Source: Opeltia flavorubescens (lineage: Eukaryota > Ascomycota > Lecanoromycetes > Teloschistales > Teloschistaceae). Taken from it: a stretch of DNA of 64,000 nt. The notes under the pieces are model-generated. The model did no database searches. It worked only from the letters and a program-made list of their open reading frames with translations, and was not told where the DNA came from. A program made the translations under genes and the position numbers. Position 1 is the first letter of the stretch. Each line of letters starts with the position of its first letter. The stretch lies in NCBI GenBank assembly GCA_000442125.1, contig KE546966.1, positions 830,969-894,968 of the forward strand, given 5' to 3'. Shown here piece by piece: positions 37,701-48,541 of this stretch.

Positions 37701-39238
37701 AAAGATACTAATATTATTTATTTTTAATATTTTTTAAATAAACTTTTTTATTTTAAAGCGATTTTATATATTTAATAAAAAATTATAAAATTATATATTA
37801 ATTATTAACCGTAAAATATAAACGTTTTTTAAAAAAAAAAATTCTATAAATATATTTATATTATTAAATCCGGGCCTGCGCTAAATTATATAAATAAATA
37901 TTAATAGAAATTATTATAAAAATAAATTACCTTTTTTATAAATAGAATATTAGATTTAATTTTTATTAAATTATAAAAAATTTAGCTAATAGTTATAAAA
38001 TTTTATTTCTATTATATTATTAATTTATTTTAAAAGTTTAAATCGGCTTTATAAAAAAGTTCCGTTTTTATTATACTTTTTTTAACCTTATAAATACTAT
38101 TAAATATCGAGTTTTATAAAATTTAAAATATATTATAAACGGTTTAACTATTATCGAATAGAATTAATATAATATTTAAAAAAATAATAATAAAAATAAT
38201 TTTATTACTTTTTAAAAGCGAGCGAAATTTAATTATAATAATATTTTATATAAATGTTTTACTAGTATTATTATAGTAATTTAAAAAAAAAGGTTAAAGT
38301 TTATACCTATATTATAAAAATATTTATTAGAAAATTTATTAATAATCGCTTTTATAATAATTTTAATAGTAGTTTATTAATTATAATTAAATTTAATATA
38401 TTTTAATTTTATTATATTCGGTATTACTATTAATTACTTTAAAAATAATTTATTATTTTTTTTATATAAAATATTTTTTACTAGAAATTAGCGATAATTT
38501 TATAAATTTTATTAATATTAGTTTTATATTAATAATTTTTAAAAAATATAAATAAATTATATAATTTAAAGAAATAATATAACTAATTACTTTTAAAATT
38601 ATTATAAAAAAAAAGTATTTTAATTTTAAAAAAAAGAAATTTAAAATTTATTTAAATATTTAATAAATTTATTATTATATAATATAATATATATTATAAT
38701 ATATAATAATATTTTATAAAAATTAAATTATATTATATTTTTCATTTTTTATAATATAAATATACTCGGTTACTTTTAAAAAATTATTTTTTTATATAAA
38801 ATATAAAAAAGTATATAAAAGAAATTAAATTTATTATTTTAAAAATTTTAATTTAATAATTTAATATTTAAATAATTAAATTAGAATTTTATTATTATAT
38901 AATTTTATTATTAATTAATATTAACTAAATTTATAAATAAATATAATATATATAATAAATATAATATATAATAAATAAAGGATAAATATAATATATAATA
39001 GCTATTTATTATATAATAAAATAAAATTAAAACTTTATTATTAATAATTTTAAATAAATTTATTATTTTAATTTAAAATTTATTCTATATTATTATTTTT
39101 AATATATTATAAAAATATAATTAAAATAAATTCTAAATTAATAATAATAAACTTTATTATATAATTAAAAATAAAAATAGTTTTAATATAATTTTAAAAA
39201 TATTAAATAATATTTAAATAATAGTTATAATTTTATTA

Positions 39239-39391
39239 TAAAATCGTAACGAAATTATAGCGAAATAAAAGTAAAATAGGGGTATAAAGCGTTAGGCGTA
39301 TATAGAAGTTAAATTTTTAAAATTTATTTTAGCGAAATAGAAAAGTGAAAAAGTTATAGTAATCTGGTACACCTGGGCGACTATAGGCGTC
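39239..39391 (-). repeat. Right terminal inverted repeat
   Basis: This is the reverse-complement partner of 7579-7731. It keeps more CG dinucleotides than the left arm (for example CGTTACG against TATTATA on the left), which indicates weaker mutation of this arm. The adjoining sequence beyond 39391 is normal-composition DNA. Confidence 0.85.
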
Positions 39392-40155
39392 TACGATTCT
39401 TATGTTGTAAGTTGTCTTCATTTTGCTTGTTTGCTTTTCCTCCACGGTATTGGACAACTAATGTATCAGTCCTCAATCTTGGACAGCCGTTTGATTGGCG
39501 TTACGCTCTAACCATTCCGTTCATCCAGTCTCCTCCACATGAGGCTGGCCAAATGCATCTATTTCCGTCATGCTTTCGAAGGAATTGTACGACTTTGCTT
39601 TCATGATGATTGATGAAAAGTCATGTCTTTGTGGTCTAGTAGGCTGGGCCTTGCATTCNCTGAGTGTGACTATCATCACGATTTGAGGTACACATCTAAG
39701 TGTAATACTATCCACCAATCCAATCGTTTCGCGAGAGTGCGGACGCCATCTCCGTCTCTGTCTCTCATTCTGCAGTGTATCGCCCCTGCCTCTTTTTTTC
39801 CAATGTTTGCAAGCGTCTTAATTAAAACGTTTTACCTTCATGCTTTTCCTTCCTTTTCCCGGTCAATGTTGATATCCCAGCTCTTGGTTTACAAAATATT
39901 TTCTTGGGAATCTGGTCAGCTGGCTATAGCTACACACATTGACGAGCAGTTGTACACGAGCATGTATTCAAATCCCATCATAAGATTTGCGGCACGATCT
40001 TGCATGCCTTACCTGCGCAAAAGCCATCATCCGCTGTCTTCGTCATTGTGCAGCAGTCGTCAAAGCTCTTGGAAGCGCTCCTAAGACCAATTCGTCTATA
40101 ACCTACGAATAGTCTTCTCTCCTTTTCTAGCCTTTACCTTCAATGTCAACTCTTA
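39392..40155. other. Intergenic region between the element and the first secreted-protein gene
   Basis: The base composition is normal again immediately after the right TIR. Open frames here (for example 39623-40084) contain no domain and one undetermined base near 39659. It probably holds the promoter of the gene at 40156. Confidence 0.5.
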
Positions 40156-40695
40156 ATGACCGTTGCATTCATGTTTAGACTTACAGGTTTCCAACGACTT
40201 TTCACACTATCCATACTCCTACTTGCCGGAATCAGCAGCGCGACACCTCCTGGCAGCAACCCTGTATATCGTCCTCACTGCTGGCATCCGACTGTTGCCG
40301 ACATTTCCCCTACAACCTTCAACGAATGCCTCGAGGCCATCAACAAAGTTATCATTGGGCGTGATCCGGAAGAGGTGCTCAGGTTCAGTTCAGAGTCCTC
40401 TCTACGCCCAGACATCAAGCTTCCGACAAAATGGACAATCCCTGGCCCACCTGGGAGACGATGTATGGTGGCACTCCAATGGAGCACTGATGCGCCAATC
40501 GGAGGGGACGATCATACTACCTTATTGGACATCAAAGGAGCTGCCATGGCTGCCGCGATCCGGTGCGTAATCAGGCCACCGCATCTGGGAGGTACTGTGC
40601 TTGTGGGATGGAAAGAGCATATGGTCGTGAATGTCCTAAAACTGGGAATTGACCAACGTGGAGATGACAACAATTTCACATTGTCAACTGAATAG
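40156..40695 (+). CDS. Small secreted cysteine-containing protein A (effector-like)
   Basis: A single exon of 179 residues from ATG 40156; a second in-frame ATG at 40171 would begin closer to the hydrophobic signal (RLFTLSILLLAGISSA) and is equally plausible. The mature part has four Cys and shares a layout with the protein at 41311: CW near the N-terminus, a second Cys followed by an I-rich stretch, DP-E-EVL-x-F, C-x-V-x-L, and finally CVIRPPHLGG followed by a G and a beta-like V-x-V. This resembles a layout common in small secreted ascomycete proteins, many of them candidate effectors, but no function is known to me. It lies only about 0.8 kb from the giant element. Confidence 0.75.
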   Translation: MTVAFMFRLTGFQRLFTLSILLLAGISSATPPGSNPVYRPHCWHPTVADISPTTFNECLEAINKVIIGRDPEEVLRFSSESSLRPDIKLPTKWTIPGPPGRRCMVALQWSTDAPIGGDDHTTLLDIKGAAMAAAIRCVIRPPHLGGTVLVGWKEHMVVNVLKLGIDQRGDDNNFTLSTE

Positions 40696-41310
40696 GCGGC
40701 ATCTTCGACAATTGGGTATTCTAAGAGTCGCATTGCAAAGTGTTTGCTGCGGCCCTGACTGAGGCATGCATCCTGCTGTTGGCACTCAGGCAATTATGCG
40801 GCATCAACTGGTGCTGCTCGATAAAGAGATGCAATGGGATAGTTGTTGCTATGGTGTTTGAATAGATTGGCATCTACCAATTTTGGGTACAGGAGGATCA
40901 CTTGATACCAAACTTTTGGCATTTTGTAGCAACTAATCACGTACAACGCTACTTCGGGAGGCATACAGCAATACGTTGCTGATCTCTTGCGTAGTCTAAC
41001 AATACAATCACCTTGCTAAAATTAGAATCTCGCGCCACGTCTTCTCTACATCCAGGTACAGGCGATTCGCGCTGCGGGAGCAAATAGGAGCCATTGAAGC
41101 GACACACAAAATACATCTTTCCCCCCCACGAATGTCCACGCAGGACTCCATGCTTATGCGTGCTCCAGTTACACTAGCGGGTATTGAGTCCCGAACATAA
41201 CATACGGATGACGCATAATCTCTAGAAATCGATCTCTGAAATGCATGATCGAGGATCCGAAAGACAAAACAGCATCACCAACGCAGTCGACCCAAAATAA
41301 TTTACGCAAG
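40696..41310. other. Spacer between the two secreted-protein paralogs
   Basis: No gene is seen. The spacer is unlike the one before the first copy, so if the pair arose by tandem duplication only the coding part remains recognisable. Confidence 0.5.
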
Positions 41311-41787
41311 ATGCCAAATTTTCTTCCCTTGAATTTATTACTCACATTCTTTCTTACTGCCTGTACCTTTTCTTCCTCTCATAACATCACAAACGGCCCT
41401 CTCAATGCCTTCGCCGGCTGTTGGAATGGCCCCAGCCCTGTCATTACCTACCGCGACTGCATTGACATCATCCGAAATCAAGTCGGGTTCCCGCACAACC
41501 CTGACGAAGTGTTGACCTTCGGCATACGGCCCATCTCAACCATCCTGATCCCGTACGCCAAGACCTCCAAGAAGGGCAACTGCAACGTTGTATTGGGAAT
41601 CAAGGGGGATAACGCAAAGATTATGGAGAGGGATACGTTTGCTCACGTTAAGCAGGTGGCGCTGGATGTCGCGAAGAACTGTGTCATCAGGCCTCCGCAT
41701 TTGGGTGGATGGGGATGGGCGGGCGAGGGTAGGAACTTGTTTGTTAGTGTTATTGGGAGGGAGACTGGGGTGCTGGCGGACGAATGA
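41311..41787 (+). CDS. Small secreted cysteine-containing protein B, paralog of A
   Basis: A single exon of 158 residues. The ATG at 41311 (MPNFLPLNLLLTFFLTACTF) is chosen over the in-frame ATG at 41245 because it starts directly at the signal peptide; the longer form would put 22 polar residues in front. The mature region shares with protein A the blocks CW, D-C-I-D-I-I, NPDEVLTFG, GNC-x-V-x-L and CVIRPPHLGG, with Cys positions kept; elsewhere identity is low. The same orientation and about 0.6 kb spacing indicate an old tandem duplication. The function is unknown; effector-like by size, signal peptide and location. Confidence 0.78.
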   Translation: MPNFLPLNLLLTFFLTACTFSSSHNITNGPLNAFAGCWNGPSPVITYRDCIDIIRNQVGFPHNPDEVLTFGIRPISTILIPYAKTSKKGNCNVVLGIKGDNAKIMERDTFAHVKQVALDVAKNCVIRPPHLGGWGWAGEGRNLFVSVIGRETGVLADE

Positions 41788-43183
41788 GCTAGGTTTGGTC
41801 GGGGTGGGCTGTTGGTGGAACGATGTTTTTCAAACGTAGTATAGTCGCCTATCATTTCTTATAACGTAGGATATCGAATGTCGACCCTACTCCAGTTTCT
41901 TGCATCTGCTCAGGTCGGAGTTACTTTTGCTGCATGCGCCTTCTTTGAGAATAAGGGAACAGAGAAGAGTCTGTGACAGGATAATAGATCCGATTTAGGA
42001 AGGGAAGGAAAGAGAAGAGGAACTAACGATTTCTCTCGAGAGTAAAATCGGGCCACGGGAAGTTCGTGTAAATGGACCGGAAGAAATAGAGACAGCCATT
42101 GCACTTACCTTCATTTCGTCTCATCTCATCCGATTGACCAACTCGAAAATCATACTGATCAAAAAGCAAGAACACATGTCCCCAACCTTGATGATCCATC
42201 TCTTTCCCTCATCAACCAAGAATCCAAGTAGCACCAACACTTATCTCACAGGAGATATTCACTCCTCCCCTTCTCTGATCACCCATCTTCGGAGTTACTT
42301 CTTCCTCTCCACGTCCACGTCCATGTCCATTCTCGTTTATCCTTTCCAAAAAGCTCATCCGAGGTGTATATACCCCATCTCTTTTCCGTCAAATGGTATA
42401 TCTTACGAGGCCCACTCGATATCTCTGCTTCAGCTATGGCTGGTAGTATAACGATGCATGCCGGGCCGACGGTATGGCAGGGATGATCAGAATCGTGGTT
42501 GAGAAACTCCTTTATTGGCTACGCCGGGAGCAAGAAGGGTATCGTAGTAAATTCAAGGGGTCACTCGTTGAGTTCGTTACCTTGCTGGCATGCCGTTGGC
42601 AATTTGGAGCTTCCGATGAGTGGCGGAATATACGCATGTCGGTACTACGAATGCNATGGACTCGACAGGACAATGACTGTCCTTGCTGATTCGGCATGTG
42701 TGTTGGTCGATGCGATGCTAAATATCTCGTGTGTTTGAGTCAGTGCGGGAGTGTTTGCCAATAATGTTCACATCCATCCACTACGTCATAGGAGTTCATG
42801 CGCTCTTTGTAGAGGTGAGATTTGCAAATTACTTCTGTTACCGAACTATTATCGCAAAGGTATGATTTTCTTTATTCGTTCACAGTTTGTGTCTTTTGCA
42901 CGTGGCATTTATAAGAACTCCAGTTGATTCCAGAAATGCACAAGTTGAATGAGGAATTGGGTAAGTGAAGGTATTTACTGGACCGACGATAACCACCGGC
43001 TACATACTAAGCAAGAACGATATATCATATTCACAACCGGTCATTCATACTTTTTCGCCTGGTCACCAGTATCGAACGAAGGTTACAGGGCTTCTGAATC
43101 CACTCATGTAGCTTCCTCCGGCTTCTGTCCGTACGCAACATAACTATGTTTATCGGTCAGCTCTCTTCCTCCCCATTGGCAGA
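41788..43183. other. Gene-poor stretch; possible broken open frame at 42436-42738
   Basis: No gene is supported. An ATG frame at 42436 (MAGSITMHAGPTVWQG) meets a TGA at 42484 and the same frame then stays open for 84 codons to 42738, with one N near 42655. It could be a decayed gene or chance. The rest holds pyrimidine-rich DNA without recognisable coding content. Confidence 0.35.
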
Positions 43184-44815
43184 TCAGAAAGGAGATTTGT
43201 GAAGGACATACAAATCAAATTGCGCGTGAATTTTCGGATTTCTTAGATCTTTCCTGACATTCGCCAGCAATACCTGCACCTCCTCACTCTTCCATCCCAA
43301 CGTTTGGGTGAATAGGCGGAGCGTAAATGCCTCCAAACCATCTTCTATCTGTACCAGATTCCATGCACCAACTGTTTTCTGTGGATGGCACCTCTCAATT
43401 AGCTCTCCTTCACACGAAACGAGGGGCGGGGAGGATGGAGAAGATAACGTATTGCGCCATGTTTACATACTAGATGCGGATCCTTTGCCCAGGGTCCGAT
43501 GGGAATCTTGTACTTCGAGACCTGGACGTCCTTGAATCCTGCATCGCGCATGTAACCCCCTAATTTGGGGCCAGGGCAAGGGTCGCGTTTGAAGTCGCGG
43601 CAGGCTTGAAGGAGGGTCGTAATCCAATTAGATATTGGTACTGTTATGGCGCACAAACATTGTTAGCTTTCAAAAACAGAGATCTAGTCATGTTTACGGT
43701 AAGAAGAGGCAATGCTTACGATCATCTGTCAAGCTCCCATCTTCAGAGTAATAAAGAAGGTCATAGTCTTGAAACTCTGCATAACCGCCCGAGTTGGTGA
43801 ATTGAAACGCTTGAGCTACCAATTTCGGCCAATCTACGATCGCGGCAGCGAGGTAGCGAGCATGAATAACATCGAACTTTTCGGGAAAGGTCCAAAGCTC
43901 TTCGCAATCATCGACTTCAAATTTGACATTTGGAGGAACCCTGCAAAGGGTAATCAGAGTCAGAGAAGTCCACTTGGGGACGAGAGAGCTGTGTGAGCAT
44001 ACCAAGAGGGTTGCGTAGGACTTAGGTCTGTGCCGATGATTTCGGTATCCGGATGATCATCACCTTTTAGATCACTTAGTCAACTGTTGTCGTTCCGAAT
44101 GGGTTGGGGCAGTTTATACCGTACTCAATAGCCCATATACCAGTGCCAGTGCCGATATCTAGCACTCTCCCCGGCTTCTGGATCGGACAAAGGAGTAGTT
44201 TATGGTCTAGCAGAATGCGGAGCTTCTGGTGCGTGATGTCTAGACGGTCGAGTTCTGCCTACGAAATTCTTAGACTCGAGATTGGAAGGGAAGTGACGTC
44301 CGCTAGGAATCACGTACTTCATCATTTGGCATAACGTAGGCTGCGCACCCATTCTTGTTAGCCTTGGTCTAGGTCTGTGCTGGCTTCTCTTTTTACACAC
44401 ATCCATCTTTGTAGCTGATAGTTGAGTAGAGTCAACAGATTGTGCGGACCCGATGCTAGTTGATATCGAAAGACTCACGCATGGTATCTGCCAGTAAAAA
44501 TGTCAACACATGACCTGCGAGAACGGGAACTAAGTCCTACCGGCGGTTGTTCTCGATAGGGTATCTCTGAATGCTGCTTGTCAAGGATGCGGTGTAACGA
44601 GATCTATGTTCGGAGGATTAGCACTTGCTTTCCTTCAAGAACGGTTCGGATCTAGGCGACTGACACGTCGTCTCCCAAGGTTGAGTCTGACTCCTCAGAA
44701 GCGAGCTAAAAGATCAGTGAAGTTAACATCTGGGATTGTTGGTGGGTGATAATGAGCTGATTACCTCCGGATCTGCTTCGATAGTGGGATCGTTGGCAGG
44801 TTGCGCTGCGGCCAT
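43184..44815 (-). CDS. LaeA-like SAM-dependent methyltransferase, 11 exons
   Basis: Minus-strand exons: 44765-44815, 44665-44705, 44541-44603, 44479-44487 (9 nt), 44401-44414 (14 nt), 44318-44340, 44120-44258, 44003-44063, 43720-43940, 43471-43640, 43184-43393; 1002 nt, 333 residues. Frame and splice signals agree at all ten junctions. The N-terminus carries the family's RYTASLTSS and ENNRRYHAYKDG-x-YVMPNDE stretches, the latter assembled across the two micro-exons. SAM motif I is VLDIGTGTG (about 99-107), followed by EIIGTDLSPTQPSW, PPNVKFEVDD, FDVIHARYL and GGYAEFQDYD. The end is RKDLRNPKIHAQFDLYVL. The relatives form a large group of fungal methyltransferases related to LaeA; some are regulators, most have unknown substrates. 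No secondary-metabolite core gene is seen beside it. It appears intact. Confidence 0.85.
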
Positions 44816-46219
44816 TGTGCACAATAGATTCGATCAAAGCCAGTAAATAGCGCGAGGAAAACAGAATATCTAGACACATATTGTGTGCCTGGATCCACGA
44901 CGGAACTTATGTACGAAGTCCGTCCCACATGAGGGGCAGCTGATAGGATACAGAGGTGCAATTTACAGCGCCCTAAACGCGGGCCGTTCTCAGTGGGGCG
45001 GCGGTTCAGCTGTTGGACCATCTTGATTGAATTCAGTCCGTCGAAAGCACCAATGTCGGATGCGCGTAGACCTCTTCCGTTTGGATCGGAGGATTATGCT
45101 GCAGCAGAATCAATGACTGTAGGGCGGAGTCCTAGGAGCAGCCGGCTGGGAGAGCTGACTGCGCCAAGATGCGCTAGGTGCGTCAAGATCGCGTAGATGT
45201 GAGCAATGAGAATGGTAGGAAATCTTGGATGAGCATTTCTTAGCCGATCTGGAGATGTCGTCGGCAATGCTGGTTAGGGAGGACTGATCGGTCCAACCCT
45301 GCAAGTGGCTGGCGTGGCTGAATGGAGCTGCCTGCATCAAGCTACTTGCGACAACTTCCTTTCAGCGTCTAGATCGTGAAGCTTGTGGCTGACCCGGTGA
45401 TAGCGGGCATGAGGTGTCGAGCGATGGCAGAGTCACTAGCCGGCAAATATTTTGCATGTTATCGATATGCAATTGTAGAAATCCGAGCAGCTCGGCAAGT
45501 GTGTAAATCAAAGAATCAACGAAAGGCAGTCCCGGGATAAGATGGGATATAAACAAAATATAATCATCGGAATAATCTCTGAAAGCGAGTAGATGGATAT
45601 TGTTCGAAAACAGCGTCGAAGACTGATGTGGGAAAGTATTGAAGCCAAACCAATGAACAGCTGACTACGAAATTGGAAAGAAAATCAAGCACACCGAGCA
45701 CATGCAGAATACCTTGTTAAGATATTGCTGTATTCTGCTGGGTATCTACAAGCGCCTTTGTTTCGCCTCCTAACGCCCCCAAGAAAGCGGAACACACCGT
45801 TTGCGAAACGGCCTGTCTATTCACATTTGAACACCATTTTGAGCTTTGCACGACTGGTGCCAAAAACAGGGTTCCTATGAGCCCAAAAGGCTCGGGGGAA
45901 AAAATGACCCTGTACTGAAAATGGTGGTCCTTCCATATGCAACTTGCAAAGGTCATCGAGCACGTAACATCATATGCTATTCGTGGAAACTGCCGTCCCC
46001 TATACTTCAGAGGAGCCTGGTGGAGTGAGGCGAGGGTTGATTTGAGGAAATGGCGAAACGGTAAGGGGGCTGAGTGATCGAACTGCTGTTTTTGGCGACC
46101 AAGAAATTTGCCCGCTGTATATGATAATGTCGATCTGCAAACCTCAGGTAAGGTTCTTTTGCAAACACCTGGAAGAATTGATGCGTGCGGCCAGTCTCCA
46201 TAGCTACTCAGTCGACCAA
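44816..46219. other. Intergenic region between methyltransferase and cyclin genes
   Basis: The two genes are both on the minus strand, so this is the methyltransferase promoter plus the cyclin 3' end. A minus-strand frame of 168 codons at 45717-46223 has no domain, no plausible homology by eye and adjoins the cyclin stop; it is probably UTR. No other feature. Confidence 0.5.
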
Positions 46220-48541
46220 TCACGCCTTGAGCCGCCAGAATTGTGAGTCTTCTCTTGAATCTGGCAAGCTCCCCACACTCTGACTGCTTACATCCAAAAC
46301 CTGGAAGCCCCTCCTCATCTCGGTTTCAGCAAACAGGGAAGCGCGCTTATATCTCTTGTCCGTGTACTTATCGAAGATGTCTGGGTGATGCTTCCGCGGA
46401 TCTTCGCAGCATTCCACGATGAGCAAGACAAGACTGTAAAGCTGGGTGTAGGTGTAATTGGAGTAATAAGTATGTGCTGCGGACTTTGCAGAAGTCAGCG
46501 CTGGCTGCTCACGCCTTGGCAGTAAGTACTCACCCAGTGACCTTTCTTTAACATCATTCTCGCTAGGCAATGAGCTCCCGCGGCAAGGAAGCTTGGGGGA
46601 CTGCCAACAAATCGTTCATCCATGATTGTGAGCTCGAGAAAATATTTGGCCAGCGTCCGAGTCTCCAGATCGTAATCATCCGCCTTGCTTATTCGTCGGA
46701 GGAAGCTCATGGGTCCGGGCCACCCGAGCTCGAATTGCAACATGCTGAGCATGAATCGTTCAGCTTTCAGGACTTCATCCACAGCATACCCGCCATCGAC
46801 CATATAAACAATTTCATGTACTGAGGGGCAGTTGATTTCCTCATACTTGGCAGCGACGAAGATGGCTGTGGCCCCAACAAGCTGCAACTTGCCCAGAGAC
46901 ACCACTTTACACGACAAGAAGCGATCAATATAGTTGACACACAAGAATAGAGTTTCAGGGAGAAGGCCGAACCGATGATGGACTTGGACCAGCCAGCCCA
47001 TTAACACGGACCGCATTGACCATTGGATTTCGGCCTGATTATCCATGTAGTGTGCGTTAGGTAGCATCTTAATCTGTATCGCAGCATTAGTTTGGCAACG
47101 TCTTCAATTGGTACGGTACCCACCTCAAGATCTCGCATATATCCAAANATTTCATCCCCATATTCAGCCACCATGCTTGTGTCCCATGTCTCGTCATCAA
47201 TATCTTCGGCTGTTCTCGTGCTTTCCACTATCTCTTTGGCCGCTGCGAGCTCCTTCTTGATCTTTTGATTGACTTTTGGGAAGAGAACCGTTGTTACGCC
47301 ACTGGTCGTATTCTCACCCCGGGACTTGAAGGACCGAGCAGTAACATAGCCTTCCTCCTCATAGGTCCCATCCTCCTCGTCCCAGTACACCTCTGGTTCT
47401 GAAACAGGAGGGTTTGTTTGTTTTACCTCTACGCCTGGGTCGAGCTGCTCGTCCTGCTCCTTCAGATATCGATCCACCCTGTCGGCCAGAGACTCTTCTG
47501 CAACTTGTTGAGGAGCTTCCGCTGCTTGGCTGACCTGAGTTTCTTTGGTTTCGCTTTCTTCCTGGAAGATATATTGTTGAATCTCTCCGTGGTTGTCGAT
47601 GTAGATACCATCAGATCTACAAGGACCCACTTCTTCCGAGAAATGAGCAATCCCAGGAGGCTCTTCGATCGTCAGTGGCATAAGATCCTCTCGAACTGTG
47701 ATTAGTGGTAATTCGGGGTTGACTTTGGAATCATTGGTAAGTTTTGGCTCATGTATCTGTTCCGGACGCACAAGTTCTCTATGAACCGGAGGCAATGGAG
47801 CCGCTGTTGAGGTTTCGTTCTCTGCTTTCGATTGATCCGGACGATTGGTAGCGGCATCTTTCAAAATGGCAGTGCTCTTCTTCGCAGCAAGCTTCTTTAT
47901 ATTAGCCAGTTGAGGTAATGGTTGAGTGGGTTGCGGAGGTTCAACGATTGACTTCTTAGCTGCAGCTTGTGATTGAGAGTTGGAAACATTATGGAGAAGG
48001 CTCTTGAGGCCCGAGACGGACAAAGGACGCTGTGCTGGCCGTAACAAGGCGGTCTGTCTCTTCTCTTGCGCCATGACTGCAGACGGTTTTTCTAAATTAA
48101 TCCGATTCGGCTTTATTGGGATTGATGCATCGTCTTTGCTAGGTCGTGAAACGTTGGCGGCATTGCTGAGATCACCAAAAGCCGTTCGTTTAGCCGCAGC
48201 CCTCAACCCGCCTGCTTGAGCCATTGTGGATAATGCTGGACTTGATTTGTTGCGTTGATGAATTGTCTTTTGTGGACCGATGGCTGGTGGAGCGTTCTCA
48301 TCACCGAAGACCCGCAATGTCCGAATAGGCCGCTGAGGCTGAGAAGAAGTACGTCAGTACCGTGGTGAAGGAAGTTATAGAACGCATTTCGGCATCAAGT
48401 TTCAAGCGCAGATGATCCACAGTCTTCATCTCGATGGTGAATCAAAGGATAGAGATGAAATTTTGGGGGTATGGGTTGAACAGAGCTAGGGAGTCGTAAC
48501 GCGTATTAATCTGACTGCGATTAACTTACCTTTGCGTCCAT
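46220..48541 (-). CDS. G2/mitotic B-type cyclin
   Basis: Four minus-strand exons: 48530-48541 (12 nt, MDAK), 47124-48338, 46534-47073, 46220-46483; 2031 nt, 676 residues. Introns are 191, 50 and 50 bp, all phase 0. The N-terminus begins MDAK-PQRPIRTLRVFGDENA and has a D-box-like RTAFGDLSN at about 55-63 with Phe in place of the usual Leu. A long acidic linker precedes the cyclin N box (IKMLPNAHYMDNQ, then MRSVLMGWLVQVHHRF at about 429) and the cyclin C fold ends with RKHHPDIFDKYTDKRYKRAS. It partners Cdk1 and drives mitotic entry; destruction-box proteolysis is typical. One undetermined base lies near 47148. The 12 nt first coding exon replaces an apparent non-ATG start at 48317. Confidence 0.9.

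Larger units (their letters stand above)
7579..39391. mobile_element. Giant (~31.8 kb) RIP-degraded element bounded by terminal inverted repeats
   Basis: The whole AT-rich isochore is bounded by one pair of inverted repeats (7579-7731 and 39239-39391). Composition changes sharply at exactly these edges. Inside, CA and TG dinucleotides are almost absent and TA dominates, the known outcome of repeat-induced point mutation; essentially no ATG-initiated frame survives. The content includes a Ty3/gypsy relic (about 13.5-18.9 kb), an LTR-like direct repeat pair, several dispersed and tandem repeats, and one 378 nt stop-free frame. Two readings are possible: a single very large DNA element, or a smaller TIR transposon expanded by nested insertions. 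The ends (TA-TAGTCGCC) would fit a Tc1/mariner-pogo type TA target, while GGCGT[T/C] direct repeats just outside suggest a 5-6 bp duplication. No intact gene is present. Isolated N bases occur near 15199, 37493 and 37508. Confidence 0.75.

Noticed and set aside
7579-39391. Reading the AT-rich block as a centromere or mitochondrial insertion
   Set aside because: A matched pair of inverted repeats at the edges, a gypsy relic inside and the CA/TG depletion of RIP explain it better; no mitochondrial genes are recognisable.
7579-39391. A Starship-type giant element with a tyrosine recombinase captain
   Set aside because: No captain-like frame could be seen near either edge, and a ~150 bp TIR is not typical of Starships. 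RIP damage means this is not fully excluded.
44341-44478. Treating the methyltransferase as a pseudogene because exon 4 and exon 6 are out of phase
   Set aside because: A 14 nt micro-exon at 44401-44414 with proper splice sites restores both the frame and the conserved YKDG residues.
45717-46223. 168-codon minus-strand open frame next to the cyclin stop
   Set aside because: No domain, signal or splice continuity; it lies in the probable cyclin 3' UTR and methyltransferase promoter.
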